A stretch of DNA of 64,000 bases from Liolophura sinensis (GCF_032854445.1 NC_088295.1:68107058-68171057), one strand, 5' to 3'; positions 38,576 to 51,622 are shown, counted from the first letter of the stretch. Numbers and translations: made by a program. The notes: a model not told the origin generated them from the letters alone.

Positions 38576-39861
38576 ACAAGTACAAACATTCTGGACTATG
38601 GCATTAAGCAACAACAAAATTGCATCATTCGGATGGAACTCGGATGGATCGAAGGTAGTTGCGGAATGTAACTCTCACATCTGTGTTGCTCGATGTGAAA
38701 GTTAGCCTACATTCCGCAACTCCACACAAGGCTGACACCATCGCGCTTCAAGCAGTCAGAGTGATTACGTTACTCCCAGCCGTCAAGTTCTTCGCATGTC
38801 AGTACATGCTGATAGTCAAACAACCATTGATATACATGTATCATTTATATCTTATTGCCTTGACCGAGTCACCGACTTGAAACAATCGAAGAGCCTACCT
38901 TCTGTGCAGGGTGAAGCATCTTTTGTGTGAAGTGTATACTTTCTAGCGTGAATACTCAACGTTTATGTGACATAACGCTTTATAAAGGATGCTTTAGAGC
39001 GAATCATTACGCCATTGATTTATCAGCAAAGTAAACGGGTATACTATATTCATGTATTTTTACATTTATTTGTCTTTGGACTTGATGTTTCTTTTGCTGT
39101 TCAGTATATGCCTTATTCAGGAGTCGTTGTAATGGGACAGTTACTCATGAATTTAAGCCAGTATGCATGGTTTTTGTCGTATCTATTGCTGTAAAAATGA
39201 ATAGCCTGTTGTGTACCAGAGCCAAATTCAGTAATACCTTTATATAATTATGTTCTTGGTGTTTCGATCGAACAAACAAACATGGTCGCAAAAGCAACCA
39301 AAATGTTTATTTTTGGCTGAGCAAATATTTGGTAGTATACATGTTTATTTATTTTAATGGAGTTACCGGTAGGTATGAAGTTGCAATGTATTCAATGAAT
39401 ATTTGGCTCACACGGTCGACGCCGGTGGCTTTTATGATTCGAGGAATCTGAACAGAGGCCATCAAAGCGCCACTCTCACCATATAGCTACTTGGCAAAAT
39501 TCCTTATGCATACGCTTAATCTGCAATCGAATATAGCCAGAGATGGTCTCGAGCATACAATTTTATTACACTCAAAACACTGTCTTCATATCGATAAACA
39601 ATATTCTCATTGATTTTTCTTTTAATATATCTTTATTAACGCTTCAAATACCTTCGTGAACATAAAAAAATAAAAGCTACAAATATAATAGTTAAAGAAG
39701 TCAAAAAATATATGCAATGCACGAGGCGCGCTAAAATGAATATAAACTGCAACAAAACATATATATGTATACACAAGACTAAGGTTGTAATTATATATGG
39801 ATGTCATGGCAAAGAATGAATTAGGTTGCATTTAAAGTATTTGTTTCCAGCAAACGCAGTT

Positions 39862-40680
39862 GGGCCTCCTACCTTAAACAATTTGCACCCAGATATCAAG
39901 TTCACTTTAGAAACTTGCCACGAAAGTACCAAGACGAATTTGCACAATCGTACCGACAAATCAGATTATCTGAATTAAAGATTTTTCTATTAACGAGGCA
40001 TCCTCCAAATGGAAGAAATAGACATCCGTATTGACAAAGCAAATAAAACTGATATTTCAGTTTTAAGGGCCAGCAAACCGACTTCTATCACCGATACGCC
40101 TTCATTTATATGCACTCATAACCCAATAACAATTTCAACTTCTTTCCCATTATCCACAACAACCGACCACTACTAGAATCAAATGATCGTCTCACTAAAA
40201 TTTTTCATCAAACCAAAATTATAAACGGTAAAAGACAGGCTCCCTATCTACCTAACATAGGCTCGGTTCACTACCAAATTAATAGAAACCAGTTACACAA
40301 CTTCTGTGGAGACAAGTGTACAGGAGGAGATCCACGATGCTAAAGCTGTGAACATTTAATAACAAGCAGTCATTTTTGGTTTCATATTACCAGTAATACA
40401 AGTACGCAGTAAGACAACAAAATTAACACTCCAAGTTTACAGATTTTACCTGTAACCAAACATATCGCATCATGTATCCATAACCTACACAGTGGGGCCA
40501 AGTTGTACATAATGCCCTTCTTTAAATTATCGGTGAATAAAGCACAAACCAGAGGAATGAAAAAACAGTACCTCATTCATAACTTTAAGTCTGAAGTTAA
40601 CAGAGAAAACATCGGGAGATAATTTCTCCGAATGGATAATACCCTGAACTTTATTATATTATATGTAATTTGGAACTAGG
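39862..40680 (+). mobile_element. Unassigned insert in unit C
   Basis: Unit B has no counterpart: the flank GCAAACGCAGTTG at 39849 continues in unit B with its own sequence at 27896. Plus-strand peptide pieces (APYLPNIGSVHYQINRNQLH; a Cys-rich CGDKCTGGDPRC; LPVTKHIASCIHNLHSGAKL) suggest a decayed coding element. No family is assigned; broken with several breaks. Confidence 0.4.
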
Positions 40681-40838
40681 ACTGATCACCATGGCTTAAT
40701 CTACCTGCATGTATATATATAGCTGTCGCAAAATATATTGAAATAAAAAAGCTCTGAAGAACTGTCATGATACGGTGAAAATAGTAAGCTAAATCTACAA
40801 GTTGAGTTTGTCACGTTTCTTTTATAGTATATATTTAT

Positions 40839-40982
40839 ATTTATTTATTTATTTATTTGATTGGTGTTTTACGCCATACTCAAGAATATTTCACTTATAC
40901 GACGGCGGCCAGCATTAAGGTGGGAGAAAACCCGGTAGAGCCCGGGGGAAACCCACGACCATCCGCAGGTTGCTGGCAGACC

Positions 40983-40983
<1 letters not shown>
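40839..40983 (-). mobile_element. SINE, head missing, unit C
   Basis: Tail, GATTGGTGTTTTACGCCATA, core and CCATCCGCAGGTTGCTGG, ending in AGACC before a TA/TG run. Not present in unit B. Confidence 0.85.
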
Positions 40984-41054
<71 letters not shown>

Positions 41055-41066
41055 TATGTGTGTGTC
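40984..41066. repeat. (TA)n(TG)n microsatellite
   Basis: About 17 bp of TA and then about 65 bp of TG, 16 bp before the PON copy C stop codon in the minus direction. Confidence 0.95.
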
Positions 41067-41081
41067 ATGCGATACACAGGT

Positions 41082-44000
41082 TTATCCAGGGTAAATCAGT
41101 TCGCACACTACAGCTCCTTCAATCACCGATCCAATAAACAGTGTTTTCTTGTAGGGGATGGCTATGCTAGAAGCCATAATCTCAGACCCGTCGTTCACAT
41201 AGACTTCTCTAACGCTTGTTATCTTACCACGATCTACCCTCATTCTTAAAACCTGGAATAAAAAGAAAACATGACCGGTTTCCCATTATATTTTGTGCTT
41301 TATGAACTTCAAAATAAAATAATAAGCTTGTTACAAAATATCAGATATCAGATATGCAGTCATATCGCTTGTACACACGTCCACAGTTAGCAGTGCCCAG
41401 ATAAGTTAATACGGAGAGTACACACATTTTCAAGCCACAGCTTTAGTAAACACAAAAATATTTGTATCAATTACCTATGAATATTTATACCGATGTGAAG
41501 ACTTGGTACTATCATCAAATTGTCATGTCAAGAGAAAACAACGAACCTATTGAGGATAGGTTTTACTTCAGACATATTGTAAAGGACAAGTTAGTCTGTG
41601 AAGCAGACACTATGCGCGTATTCAAATTTCTGCACTCGTGTTAATTCCACACGAAAACGAGGTTTCGAATGGCAAAGTGTGACACGAGATCAGTGTTCGT
41701 GAACAAGATTTTCACCCCCATTTCTCCACGGTTGGAACGGGGTGCATGAGGAAAGGTATTGAAATAAAGCGTCCTCTGTGGTGTTTTTGCCCTTAAGCTA
41801 CTGGAAATAAGTGGATTCGAATAAAGTCTATAGATCTGACTTCAGTGAGATCCGAGTTATGTTTTACCTGGGAGTACGCAGGGTACTCGTACTTTTTCTC
41901 CGGAAAGGACAGATGAAATCCTGTGATATAACTGTTAGGGTGACCTCCTATCCACAGATCACCAGTGTCTGGATCCACGTGGATATTGTCTGGGCCAGTC
42001 TGAGTGTCAAGAACCTGTGATCACACGTAAAAATGAACGCAGGTCTACATCTTTAATTCGAACAACAAAAAATCCAAAAGCTTCGTATCAATGATACATA
42101 CAAGAGATTATGTCAAAAGCCATATAGTTGTTACAAATTAATTCTCGCCATAATTTTGGCCTCCATCATAAAGTTAAATATTCTTAGGTATGGCGTAAAA
42201 GACCAGTGATATAAATAAATGAATAACAAAAATCAATAAATATTATAAATAGATAAAGAACATTGTACACTGCTCTGTAAGAGGAATTGTATACTGCTAT
42301 ATCACAAGCATTAATTGCCATTACTTTTATTCTACAACATACTGCGATTACTAATGCATAATATATAAATGTTTTATAACGATGAAAGGACCTAATGCAC
42401 TGTCACTATCATCAATGACATCACTGTCATCACTATCAGATGAAAGAATTCTGGATCGCCAAACTGCTAATATCTACACATCAACTTCAACTTCTCCGCT
42501 TCCTTGAACTTCACAAAAATGACCGTCCATCATAAAACTATTTGGGTTATTTGGCCACACATTTCCCACCGTTTGCAGTCGCGAGGCCCGGGGACCAGGA
42601 TAACCACCGTATACAATATCATCACAGACACAAGACTGCCATTTTGGGAACTTGGAATCAGCGGGCAGGTTGAGCATGATGAAATATACTTTTTACCTTA
42701 CCTTTGGGGTGATTGACAGCTCCGGATTTTATCTGTCTAGACGGTCTACAACTACAAGCATTATGAAGGAGTAACTAGACAGGAGATTAGTAATCGACTG
42801 TTTTTCCGAAATTTTACAATGCATCCTACTTCGGCGAATAGCACCCTGTCATATCTAAATATATGAAAATACTATATATATGCGCCGTCCAAATATATGA
42901 AAAAAGTCATCCAGGGCTGGCAGTTAAGAGCTAGCTTGAATTCACATAACAAGCCCAGAAACTATTGTCATACCTGTGCACGCTTGATTGTTTTATCTGC
43001 CTGTATTTCATAGGTAACAATGTTCCTTCGTCCTCCCTCTACCACATAAAGATACCTGGAATTCACGTAAAGACATACACTATTATACGTAGTTGAAGGT
43101 ATGATATAACGTAAAACACAAATCAATCCAATACATACAGCAGAACAACCGCTATCAGCTGATAATGCGTATTGTTTATTTAACTCCAGTTTGAAGTGGC
43201 ATGACTGGAGGAAAAAAATACATGTATTTACTAAAATGTCAAGCTACATTTATTAGGAGATGAACACTATATAATAAGGCAGGACCACATAGCGCTTGAA
43301 TGGTTGTTTATATGAATGTCCAGTTTTTTCATTAGATTAAAGAGGCGATGCAGAACCAACAGACCAACCCACCGTTTATCTGGAGAAATGTTGATGCCAT
43401 TGGCTAAGACCAGTCCTGTGTCCAAGACAGTGGTCTTGCCATGGTCATAACGAAGTACCCCACCCCCAGGGTAAAGAAGCAGGAAGTCTACCGTAAGACC
43501 GAAGGTGTAGAATATGGTAGCGTAAAATGAGTCGGGACCAGTGGCCACCAAATCGTTTAATCTGTGAAGGAAATGGAGAAATATCCACAGATGAGGTGTC
43601 TGATGTACAAAAAACATATTGACTGCATGATGTAGCTTTGCAGCTATACTATACGGCCTAAAACAGCATTCAAATAAATGGATGAATAAACCATCTCACC
43701 TTGGATGAAAACGTCACATATGACGATAAAAATATAATTTTATCATGCAACACAGAAAAATGCCTGGAGAATATGTTTAAATAACCACCTTGCAAACATG
43801 CCAAAAGGTTGAAGATTTGTAGTAAACTGAGTCACGAGAAAACAGGAAGTCACTGGTTAAATGTAAAATTCTTCATTTTCGAAAGATACAAGCCCACTTT
43901 TGAAATACCTAAAACATTGGTGACCAGAATTCTGGGGCGATATTCTATATAGACAATTAAAAAGAAGCACAATTTACAATTATGTAGGAGTGGAATGACG

Positions 44001-47000
44001 TCACAACATTCTACAAACTCTCTGATTTACCTGCGTGAACGAATACACCGATCATCATTTAAGGATTTAAACATCATTTTGTATATGCCGCTTCAATATT
44101 CATTGAGTTGTTCTATGATGAGTTATCGACCTGTATTAATTCGCGATGAATCTGTATTTTTGGGTGGATGACGTCAGGCGAAGTATACTATATATATAAC
44201 GTGAAAGCTATCTGGCGTCTGTCTGTTCATTCACAGTACGTATGGATGGCGGATGATGACAAATTGCAGGACATTCTGGAATGATCATGACATCCGGCAA
44301 TTAAACTACGAGGAATTTTATACCACTTCAAAATTTTAAATGTGGTACTCATTAAGTAATAATCGAGTAAATACCACGACTGTCGCACTCTCGGGCAGAC
44401 TCGGTCCTTGAGACAGGCCTTTATGGTAGTCCTAGCGGTCTATAAGATCATTACACGGTATTAACCTCTAATCTGTACTTCTATCAGGTCCAATGTACTC
44501 CAGTGCAAATACGGCCATCAGTGAGACTTACGTTTTAAAGTTGGGGTCTGTAATGGTCCTCAGGTGCTTCAGCACCTTGGATGTTTTGGTTCCATCATGG
44601 CGGAATACCTCAACTCTCTCCCCAGCTCTGGCATGACTTACAACAAACAGTGTTACCTCACCTGTGTTAGGACAAACATAGAATAGATATTATAAATGAA
44701 AACGATTTTACTGACTGACTCAATCCATATAAAAAAACCTATGACATAATCGTACACATCTGAAGTGGAATAATACTTTGGATTATATGCAATTATCCAC
44801 ACATTATTCAGGACTTACTTCATATGAAGCCGAAATGTCGAAAACATGTTTAAATTTACGACAGTTAATACATGCAAATTCGTTTAGCATAGATTAGCAC
44901 ACAACTTCAAATTTATTTTATTTGACTGAAATTTTATGACCTCAAGAACAATCAGCAAAAGCGCGGCCATATAAAGTTTAGACGAGAAGCGGCTGAAAAC
45001 TAGCAGAGATCGAGCAACTAGTTCATCCGGAAACAGTGGTAACCATCAGAGTTTGCCATTCAGACCACGTGTCGAATCCCAAAGACAATTTTTGATTTCA
45101 GTCAAAATATAAAATCTGAGTTCAGCACTTATTTTTGAACCCTTGATTGAAGACAAAATTCTGAAGACATGATAAGTGTTAAGTATATAATTCCGCAATG
45201 AGTTTATTTGGGCTACATTAAACTATTTAGATTATATACAAGTCTTAAAATTTGACTTCAGTCAAAACTCTCTTTGTGAAATCGCTCAAAGTCAAAACTC
45301 TGTTTGTGGAATCGGCTCAAAGTCAAAACTCGCTTTGTGCAATCGGCTCAAAGTCAAAACTAGAGAGTTTTGACTTTGAGCCGATTGCACAAAGCGGGTT
45401 TTGATTTTGACTGGGGAATCGGCTCAAAGTCAAAACTTGCTTGGTGGAATGGGCCCGAAGTCAAAACTCACTCTGTGGAATCGGCTCAAAGCCAGAACTC
45501 TCTTTGTGGAATCGGCAAAAATTCAACACTCGTTTTGTGGAATTGGCAAAGAGTCAACACTCTCTTTGTGGAATCGGTTCAAAGTCAAAACTAGCTTTGT
45601 GGAATGGAATATTTTAGTCCACGTCACACATAGATCACCCATGCATTATCAGCTTCTCATGAATGATGATGTTAACTCTCCCTGTTCTCACCAGATTTGG
45701 GGTTCTGCCACACACTTAAACCGTGAGGGGAGAGAGAAGAAGGGTCAAAGTCTCCCTCTATCCGGAACTCGTCTGTATCAGTGACATCCGCGTCCAGATC
45801 CAGTCTGAGGATCTTCCCAGAGTGTCCAAAGCCCTGAAAATCCACCAACATGTTTGCTTACACAGGAATTCGTCACAAGAAACATATATTGATTCAATTT
45901 ATCTCGAAGATTATTTCTCTAAATCTTTTTTCTCTGCTTTAAATTCTCATCATGTAAACGTACAGTTTTTGTATTTGCAAATTCTAATCTTTGATTTGAT
46001 TGGAGTTTTACGATGTACTCAACAATATTTCATGTGTACGACCGCGACCAAAGTAATGGTGAGGGGAGCCACAGCCGAGGGCAAAACCACGGCAATTCGC
46101 AGGTTGTTGGTGGACCTTCCCACAAAGAAGCCAGCCTAGAGTTGGACTTGAACTCACAATGATCGCAATGGTGAGAGTTTCTTGGGTCGCTGTGCTGCAA
46201 ATTCTAATTGTTTTTTTGTTTTTAATTTATTTACCTGACTGGTGTTTTACGCCGTACTCAAGAATAATCACTTATACGGCGGCGGCCAGCATTATGGTGG
46301 GAGGACCATCCGCAGTTGCTGCAGACCTTCTCACGTACGGCCTCAGAGGAAGTCAGGGAGAGCTGAACGAACTGACAGCGACCGCATTGGCAGAATTCTA
46401 ATTGGGACCATATGTTAACCAAGCTGTGCATAATTGTGACTGGCGATTTTGGGACCCTGGCTGGCTAATACAATTGAAGCGTAGTACCTACAGCAGCCAA
46501 TCGGCCTCTCATCAATAACACCGCATGTTCGAGTCCAGCTATCACTGGTCAGACTGAAGCTTTATGTCAGGAGTCTCTCCGTGTAAGATTTTTGCACTCG
46601 TATATACGTCGGCGGTCATTTATAAGTGCCAGGGATGAGAAGTCTAAAGTGTGCCATAAGCGCTGTCGACCAGTATCTGCCAAAAGGCTGAAGATGTATG
46701 CGAGGGAATCTCAAAAATTTCTTTCATGTTGTTATTGAACTATAAAGACAACTCACCGATGATATGAAAAGCAATCCATTAGACAACACGTATGCGTCTT
46801 CAGATCCATTCACTAATAAAAAAGGGAAATCAAGTATATTTCCAATAGATTATTTTGCAACGTTGTATTAGTATAACAGAAGCATAGTATATATATTTTG
46901 CATAAAATCAGATGCATAACGGATAGAACGGACAACTTAATTGAAAGCACAACTCACCAACACTAGGTAACTTCCGACACGGTCCTGGGGCATGATTGAA

Positions 47001-47675
47001 CACCTTTTGAAAAGTATTTATCAAAAACCTGGAAAAGTAAACCATATATGTGATGTTTACACAGAAATGAATAGGTAAAAGGGTAGCCATGTCCCATGAT
47101 GCATGCAGAGCTGGCTGCTATTCTCAGGCCTTGATCGGCTATTTTTCACTTCATGGTTGAAAGGTGATTGAAAGGTGATTGTAGGCCTCTTCAATGGTGT
47201 TATCAAGTCCAGCTCGATCATGCTGGCTTCCTCTCCGGCCGCATGTGTGAAGGTCTACCTGCAACAGCTAGGATGTTTACTCCCAGTATGCATTTTACGT
47301 GCATTTATAAATATGTGTATAGTAGGCCTATACATACACGGAACGTGCAAGAACGTTCATGGCCATTTTTATTCCCCCTCCTGCTAAATATTTTAAAACT
47401 TGGCCAGGCACCCAGATCACACTATCAGTGCCTGTCTGTCGTTCGTAAGCCATGCACTCGAAGGCCGGTACCAGCTGTGTAGGGTGCGGGCAGTTTGTAG
47501 AGACTGTCATTATCAACACGCTGACCGCGGGCTTGGGCAGTAACAACAGTTTTCTAGTACGTACATATATAAACAGCCAATTTGTTCCGTAGACGTATGT
47601 AGATACTCACAAGAATCTCACGACATGCTGCAATATCACGGCGAAGAATACGATCAACACCAACTTGCCCCACAT
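41082..47675 (-). CDS. PON: Paraoxonase/arylesterase, copy C, complete
   Basis: PON-family enzymes are six-bladed beta-propeller calcium-dependent lactonases/arylesterases held at membranes or lipoproteins by an uncleaved hydrophobic N-terminus. Nine exons: 47675-47611, 47028-46958, 46812-46757, 45833-45692, 44661-44532, 43561-43373, 43055-42974, 42014-41868 and 41252-41082 (TAA). All junctions are GT-AG, phases agree, and the sum is 1053 nt, 350 residues (human PON1 has 355). Visible landmarks: hydrophobic start MWGKLVLIVFFAVILQ; GSED at 48-51 (PON1 E53/D54); SPHGLS with His101 (PON1 H115); VVSHA with His121 (H134); LND at 156-158 (N168/D169); ANGINISPD with Asn209 (N224); PDNIHVDP with Asp254/Asn255 (D269/N270); Cys39 and Cys344 match the PON1 C42-C353 disulfide. 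The exact lactone or ester substrate cannot be inferred. This is the only copy seen whole; it is head to head with copy D. Confidence 0.93.
42158..42240 (+). mobile_element. SINE 3' end, unit C
   Basis: Same insertion as 28902-28981: TAAATATTCTTAGGTATGGC and ATAAATAAATGAATAA. Confidence 0.55.
42470..42683 (-). other. Conserved open segment in PON intron 7 (copy C)
   Basis: Counterpart of 29640-29900, reading MLNLPADSKFPKWQSCVCDD onward and stopping after EVEVDV, where copy B has Trp. High identity may simply reflect recent duplication. Confidence 0.35.
45252..45606. repeat. 31-bp minisatellite in PON intron 4, copy C (about 11 units)
   Basis: Same unit as 33018-33545; a segment near 45361-45400 is inverted (AGAGAGTTTTGACTTTGAGC). 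Confidence 0.93.
45991..46197 (-). mobile_element. Diverged SINE, PON intron 3, unit C
   Basis: GATTGGAGTTTTACGATGTA, ATTCGCAGGTTGTTGG and GACTTGAACTCACAATGATC. The sequence TGCAAATTCTAAT before and after it is a target-site duplication. Shared with unit D (62126-62335). Confidence 0.8.
46223..46397 (-). mobile_element. Second SINE at the same target, unit C
   Basis: ACTGGTGTTTTACGCCGTAC to AGCGACCGCATTGGCAG, with the middle shortened. AATTCTAATTG occurs on both sides. Shared with unit D (61929-62105). Confidence 0.8.
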
Positions 47676-47949
47676 TTTGACTGCCGTGAAGCTCGGGTAC
47701 ACTCCTGCAGGCTAGGTCGCGTATCAAGGGGCATAACCCTTTCTTCTCACTAGGACTTTTTTCCTCACTTAGCAAATATCTGGTGCGGGCGCTTCTTTGT
47801 TGTGGTGATAAAATCTTGAATATAAAATACAGGCCCGGACACGGTAGGCTTGTCAGTTTTACATATGAACACGTGCAGGCCTACAGTTAGTGAAGGATCA
47901 GCTCTATAGTTGCAGTATAGATCAACACTGTGGGTCCCCTGGATAGGCT

Positions 47950-48700
47950 AGCTGTCCTAACATGGACTATAACGATGTCAAACGTATCACAAAGAATTGA
48001 ATTAATTTTTTTTTGTTTATTTACTGGTTTTAGGGCCACTTTCCTGGCGGATATCGTGGCCCATCAAATCAGTGTTTTATTTTTTATTTTTTTTTTTTTA
48101 ACACATGAATATTTTGGTTACATAACAGCAGTGCGTTGGTATACTATTTACATATGTACATGAGTCAATTAGTGGGATTAACCTCTTTGTGGTAGCATGT
48201 TACAGCTTATTGTATAGGTTCAAATGCTGCCATGGTCATTTAACAGAAAGGGGATAAATAGTAAGCTATTTACAGAGATTAACGTTATCTTTACATTAGA
48301 AATACATAGATCTGCATTAAAAGAATTACAATGAGTTGCCTATACAGAAATTTACACAGAGGGAAAACAACAGTAGTGGCTTTATTTATTGGTTAACAGT
48401 TTTGTTCTCTTGCTTCATCCTCTGTGGCGTGGAGTTAAGGAGCTCCCGCCACTTATACCGGACGCCGTCCAGGAAAAACCAGCGTACTGGAAACCTGTGC
48501 CTGTAACAGGTGCGACAAGTATAAATGAAGAGCAAGGATGTCAGGCCTCATCCACTTAGTTGAAGCAAGAGATAGTCCTATTGTCATGATGTCTTTCATG
48601 TTTCTGGTCTTCGTTTCCTGGTTGTTAAGTTTCTTTGGTCCCATGGGTCTTCTTATTGTTTTCCCTGTCTTCTTCTTTAATTGATTTCCTTCTCTATTTC
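47950..48700. other. No intact gene recognised
   Basis: T-rich sequence downstream of unit C. A minus-strand frame (48644-48453, MGPKKLNNQETKTRNMKDIM) may be the tail of the element at 48707-49059. Confidence 0.3.
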
Positions 48701-48706
48701 CAATTT

Positions 48707-49059
48707 TTATTTTTGGCCTCCCATGGCGGCGCAGACAGCACGTTTCATAGACCGGTAGAACAGTTCCTGGCCTAGAGTGTTTAGGTGCACTCCGTCGTTG
48801 GTTAGAATTTGTTTTTGTGGTCGGATCAGTCCCCGGTGTCTCCAGAAGGTGGCCAATTGGTTGTTTGTCAACTTCTTGTTAATTTCATGGATTTTTGTAT
48901 TATAAATGTGGACCGAAATTCGCCGAGTTACCTGACGGTAAAGAAGCTGGCTGATGTAGATCCTTGGAATTTGGAATTTCGTTTTAAGTGCACCAACATA
49001 GTCTAAAATATCAGCGGAAATTGCTGCTGCTGATTTGTGAGAGTCCGAATTGAATTAAC
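48707..49059 (-). mobile_element. SGNH/GDSL-esterase-like ORF fragment of a transposable element
   Basis: An open minus-strand frame without its own start runs from about 49059 to a TAA at 48707. It reads NSDSHKSAAAISADILDYVG, then IPRIYISQLLYRQ, and ends DGVHLNTLGQELFYRSMKRA. The DGVHLN-x-x-G end resembles the C-terminal block of SGNH hydrolase-like proteins carried by many invertebrate retroelements (the Asp and His would be catalytic). Upstream part lost. Confidence 0.5.
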
Positions 49060-49084
49060 CATAGCTCCATTGTATATATGTGCT

Positions 49085-49395
49085 TGGTTTTAACATCGTA
49101 CTTAACAGTTTTACAGTCACATGACGACGGGGAGTCATTTGGTGTGTATACATATACTGTGTGTTCTTGTAGCAGGGCGAGTCCATGCCACCAATGAAGT
49201 ATTATGGCGAAGACACCAGGCATGACACCCCACCCAGTCACATCATACTGACACCGGGTCAATCAGTCATGTTTTCTTGCTCAAACATCTCAATGCTGAG
49301 TACCCAGCAAAGCAGCATCAAGTATAAAATTTTAAAGTCTTAAAGTTGGTATGACCCGGGTTTGATACCAGGGTCTCCCGACTTCGTAGCTCTGT
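49085..49395 (+). repeat. Dispersed repeat B, copy 2
   Basis: Second copy of the family at 5340-5690. Its 3' part (CCCGGGTTTGATACCAGG, CCCGACTTCGTAGCTC) overlaps the start of the left arm of the large inverted repeat and recurs inverted at 55935-55990. Confidence 0.7.
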
Positions 49396-50703
49396 ATAGC
49401 TGCGTGACTCATTATATAATTTAAATAGGCACATATTCTCAAAGTAGTCACATAGTTTCATGCCTGAAGTATTGCATATGCCATTGCCGGGATAACATAT
49501 ACTAAACTTACTGTGCTGACTTTTACCAAACTTAAAAGTCAGCACTTTTTGGTCCTATATATAACTGTACTTTTGACCAAATATATTGGCACTAATTGTT
49601 GGTGAAATTATGTGAATTATGTGAATTCGTCAGCAATTTTCTAACGCATTTTATATTCTGTAATAAAATAACATATCTACATATCATCGTGTTTAGTTGA
49701 TCGCTGCATAACGCTATGTGTACATATATCTATTTACTCTTGTACTCCTCTAGGTATTAGGCGGATGTGTACGGCAGGTGTAACTGGAGTTATTTGCACC
49801 TCTTTATTGCGTATTACACATAGGTGACGTACCACTTTAATCGTAAAAAGAGGTAAATAAAAGTTAATACTGATTGTCAATTTCGCCTTACATAACGGTC
49901 ATTTCCAGTTGGATTAGCTCTGTTGGTACATGCAGTGACTGTGAGTTTTTTCCCTTTTAACCTGCAGTTTGTCGTGGATTTCCCCCGGGCTCTGCCCGGT
50001 TTCCTCCCACCATAATGCTGGCCGGCGTGAAATATTCTTGAATACGAGGTAAACACCAAATAAATAAATAAATATATATGTTGAGGTCATAAATAGCTAT
50101 AAGCTATAACAGCGTGGGATGCTACCAAGGGTGAAAGATTTATCGAAGAAATCTCAATATATAATTTGTGTTTCTCTCAGCACAGTTCAGTATATAGCAC
50201 AAGAAGGAACACGAAAGCATTGTATCACTCAAAGCCTGTTCGTTTCTATACAGGGATAAGTTAAATCTTATATTTAAGAAGACTGAAAGACTTGAATCTA
50301 ACACAAGAGCATCGACGACAGTGTGATAGTTGGCAAAGGGTCATGAGTAACCGGTTAAGGTGTTTCTCTTTCGTTCGCCACAAGACACATGAAGTACGGT
50401 CTATCTAATCTAATTGGACAGGAAATTTTTCCACTCTAACACACTGTCTTGTAAAAGTGACCGCCATCCTATATGTGACAATTTCTCGGATTATTCTGTA
50501 TTTTCTGTGTTTACTTTTCTCTGTGGTGTGTATATATGTATTAGTTTTTTGACTGGTGTACGAACAAACCGTTCACTTTTTAAGACAAGTTGTAGTTTTA
50601 TTGAAAAACACAAAGCAGCCTTTAACTTCCGGGTCATATCGAAGTACCGTTGAGCTTGTGCTGTTCCGCGTGTTCCGGCGATCATCGTGAGGTTTTCCAC
50701 ACG
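49335..50703 (+). repeat. Left arm of large inverted repeat around PON relic E
   Basis: Pairs with 54848-55997. Shared landmarks include GACCCGGGTTTGATACCAGG, the TAGAGGAGTA-type text, GAATAATCTGAGAAATTGTC-type text (inverse) and TTCCGGCGATCATCGTGAGG. This arm has an extra SINE (49959-50074). Part of it also matches the upstream flank of unit B at 36700-37300. Confidence 0.85.
49959..50074 (+). mobile_element. SINE 3' part in the left palindrome arm
   Basis: ACCTGCAGTTTGTCGTGG through CATAATGCTGGCCGGCGTG to GAGGTAAACACCAAATAAAT. The same truncated element is at 36937 next to unit B and is missing from the right arm. Confidence 0.8.
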
Positions 50704-51539
50704 TGTTTGTTGGTAGAAATTGTCAGTCCCCAACATTTATACGGGTTGATATCTCTTGACTTGTTGACCTCAATTAAAAAATGTATGAAGTCCTGTTCAT
50801 AATTATGTAATTTTAGTATTTATTTCATTGAATAATGTGTTCGCTAAGTGGGACAAGTTGATATAAATTGGCGTTGCATTTGTTGTGTGTACATGTGCAA
50901 CTCCATAATGAAATGTGCGGAAATTTCGTTTTATTATCTTTTCCTGTTTTGCAATTTTATTGTTCTTTGAACACAGGTGAGGTAACACTGTTTGTTGTAA
51001 GTCATGCCAGAGCTGGGGAGAGAGTTAAGGTGTTCCGCCATAATGGAAACAAGACATCCAAGGTACTAAAACACATCAGGACCATTACTGACCCCAGCTT
51101 CAAAACGTAAGTTTGTAGTTTATATCTCAAACTCTCCACCTATTGCTTCTTTGTATATTGCCTTTTTGTAAGGGCACATCATCTTAGCGGCAACATGTAA
51201 TTCAAAAGTCTCTCCAGTTGTGTTGGCATGTTTTGGTTAGTTACAAATCAGTTCGGAAGTGAGCTGTGCGTTGACCAGTGGCCCACTCTTATTGTCTTCA
51301 ATCTGACACAAAACTTCTAAAAACTACCCTCGATTAACCGCAGAAGTTTACATTCATCTCGTGATGGTTCTATTGGCTATATCACGTTGCAGAAGTTATT
51401 TGCGCTCCATGTGCGGTTCGGTAGTCATCAAAAATACTGAATAGTATATAAAGCTATCCGGTAAACCCGGTAAAACAATATTCAACTTAGTCAAAATCCT
51501 AAAGACCAGTTAGCACGTACGGCAGAAGAGAACTCACAT

Positions 51540-51622
51540 TTGAACTCACAGCGATCGCATTGGTGAGAGGATCCTGGTTCATTACGATGCGCTGGTGTGC
51601 TAACCCCCTGGGCCACGGAGGT
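51540..51622 (-). mobile_element. SINE head only
   Basis: GAACTCACAGCGATCGCATT, GGTGAGAGGATCCTGG and GGGCCACGGAGG; the complement gives the A-box-like and B-box-like parts. Lies in the PON relic E intron 5. Confidence 0.75.

Larger units (their letters stand above)
39010..47950 (-). repeat. Segmental duplication unit C
   Basis: Carries PON copy C. Matches unit B (27080-36700) in the same orientation and unit D (59165 onward) inverted. The left-hand flank of B continues at 49520-50130, so something separates it here. Edges are approximate. Confidence 0.75.
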
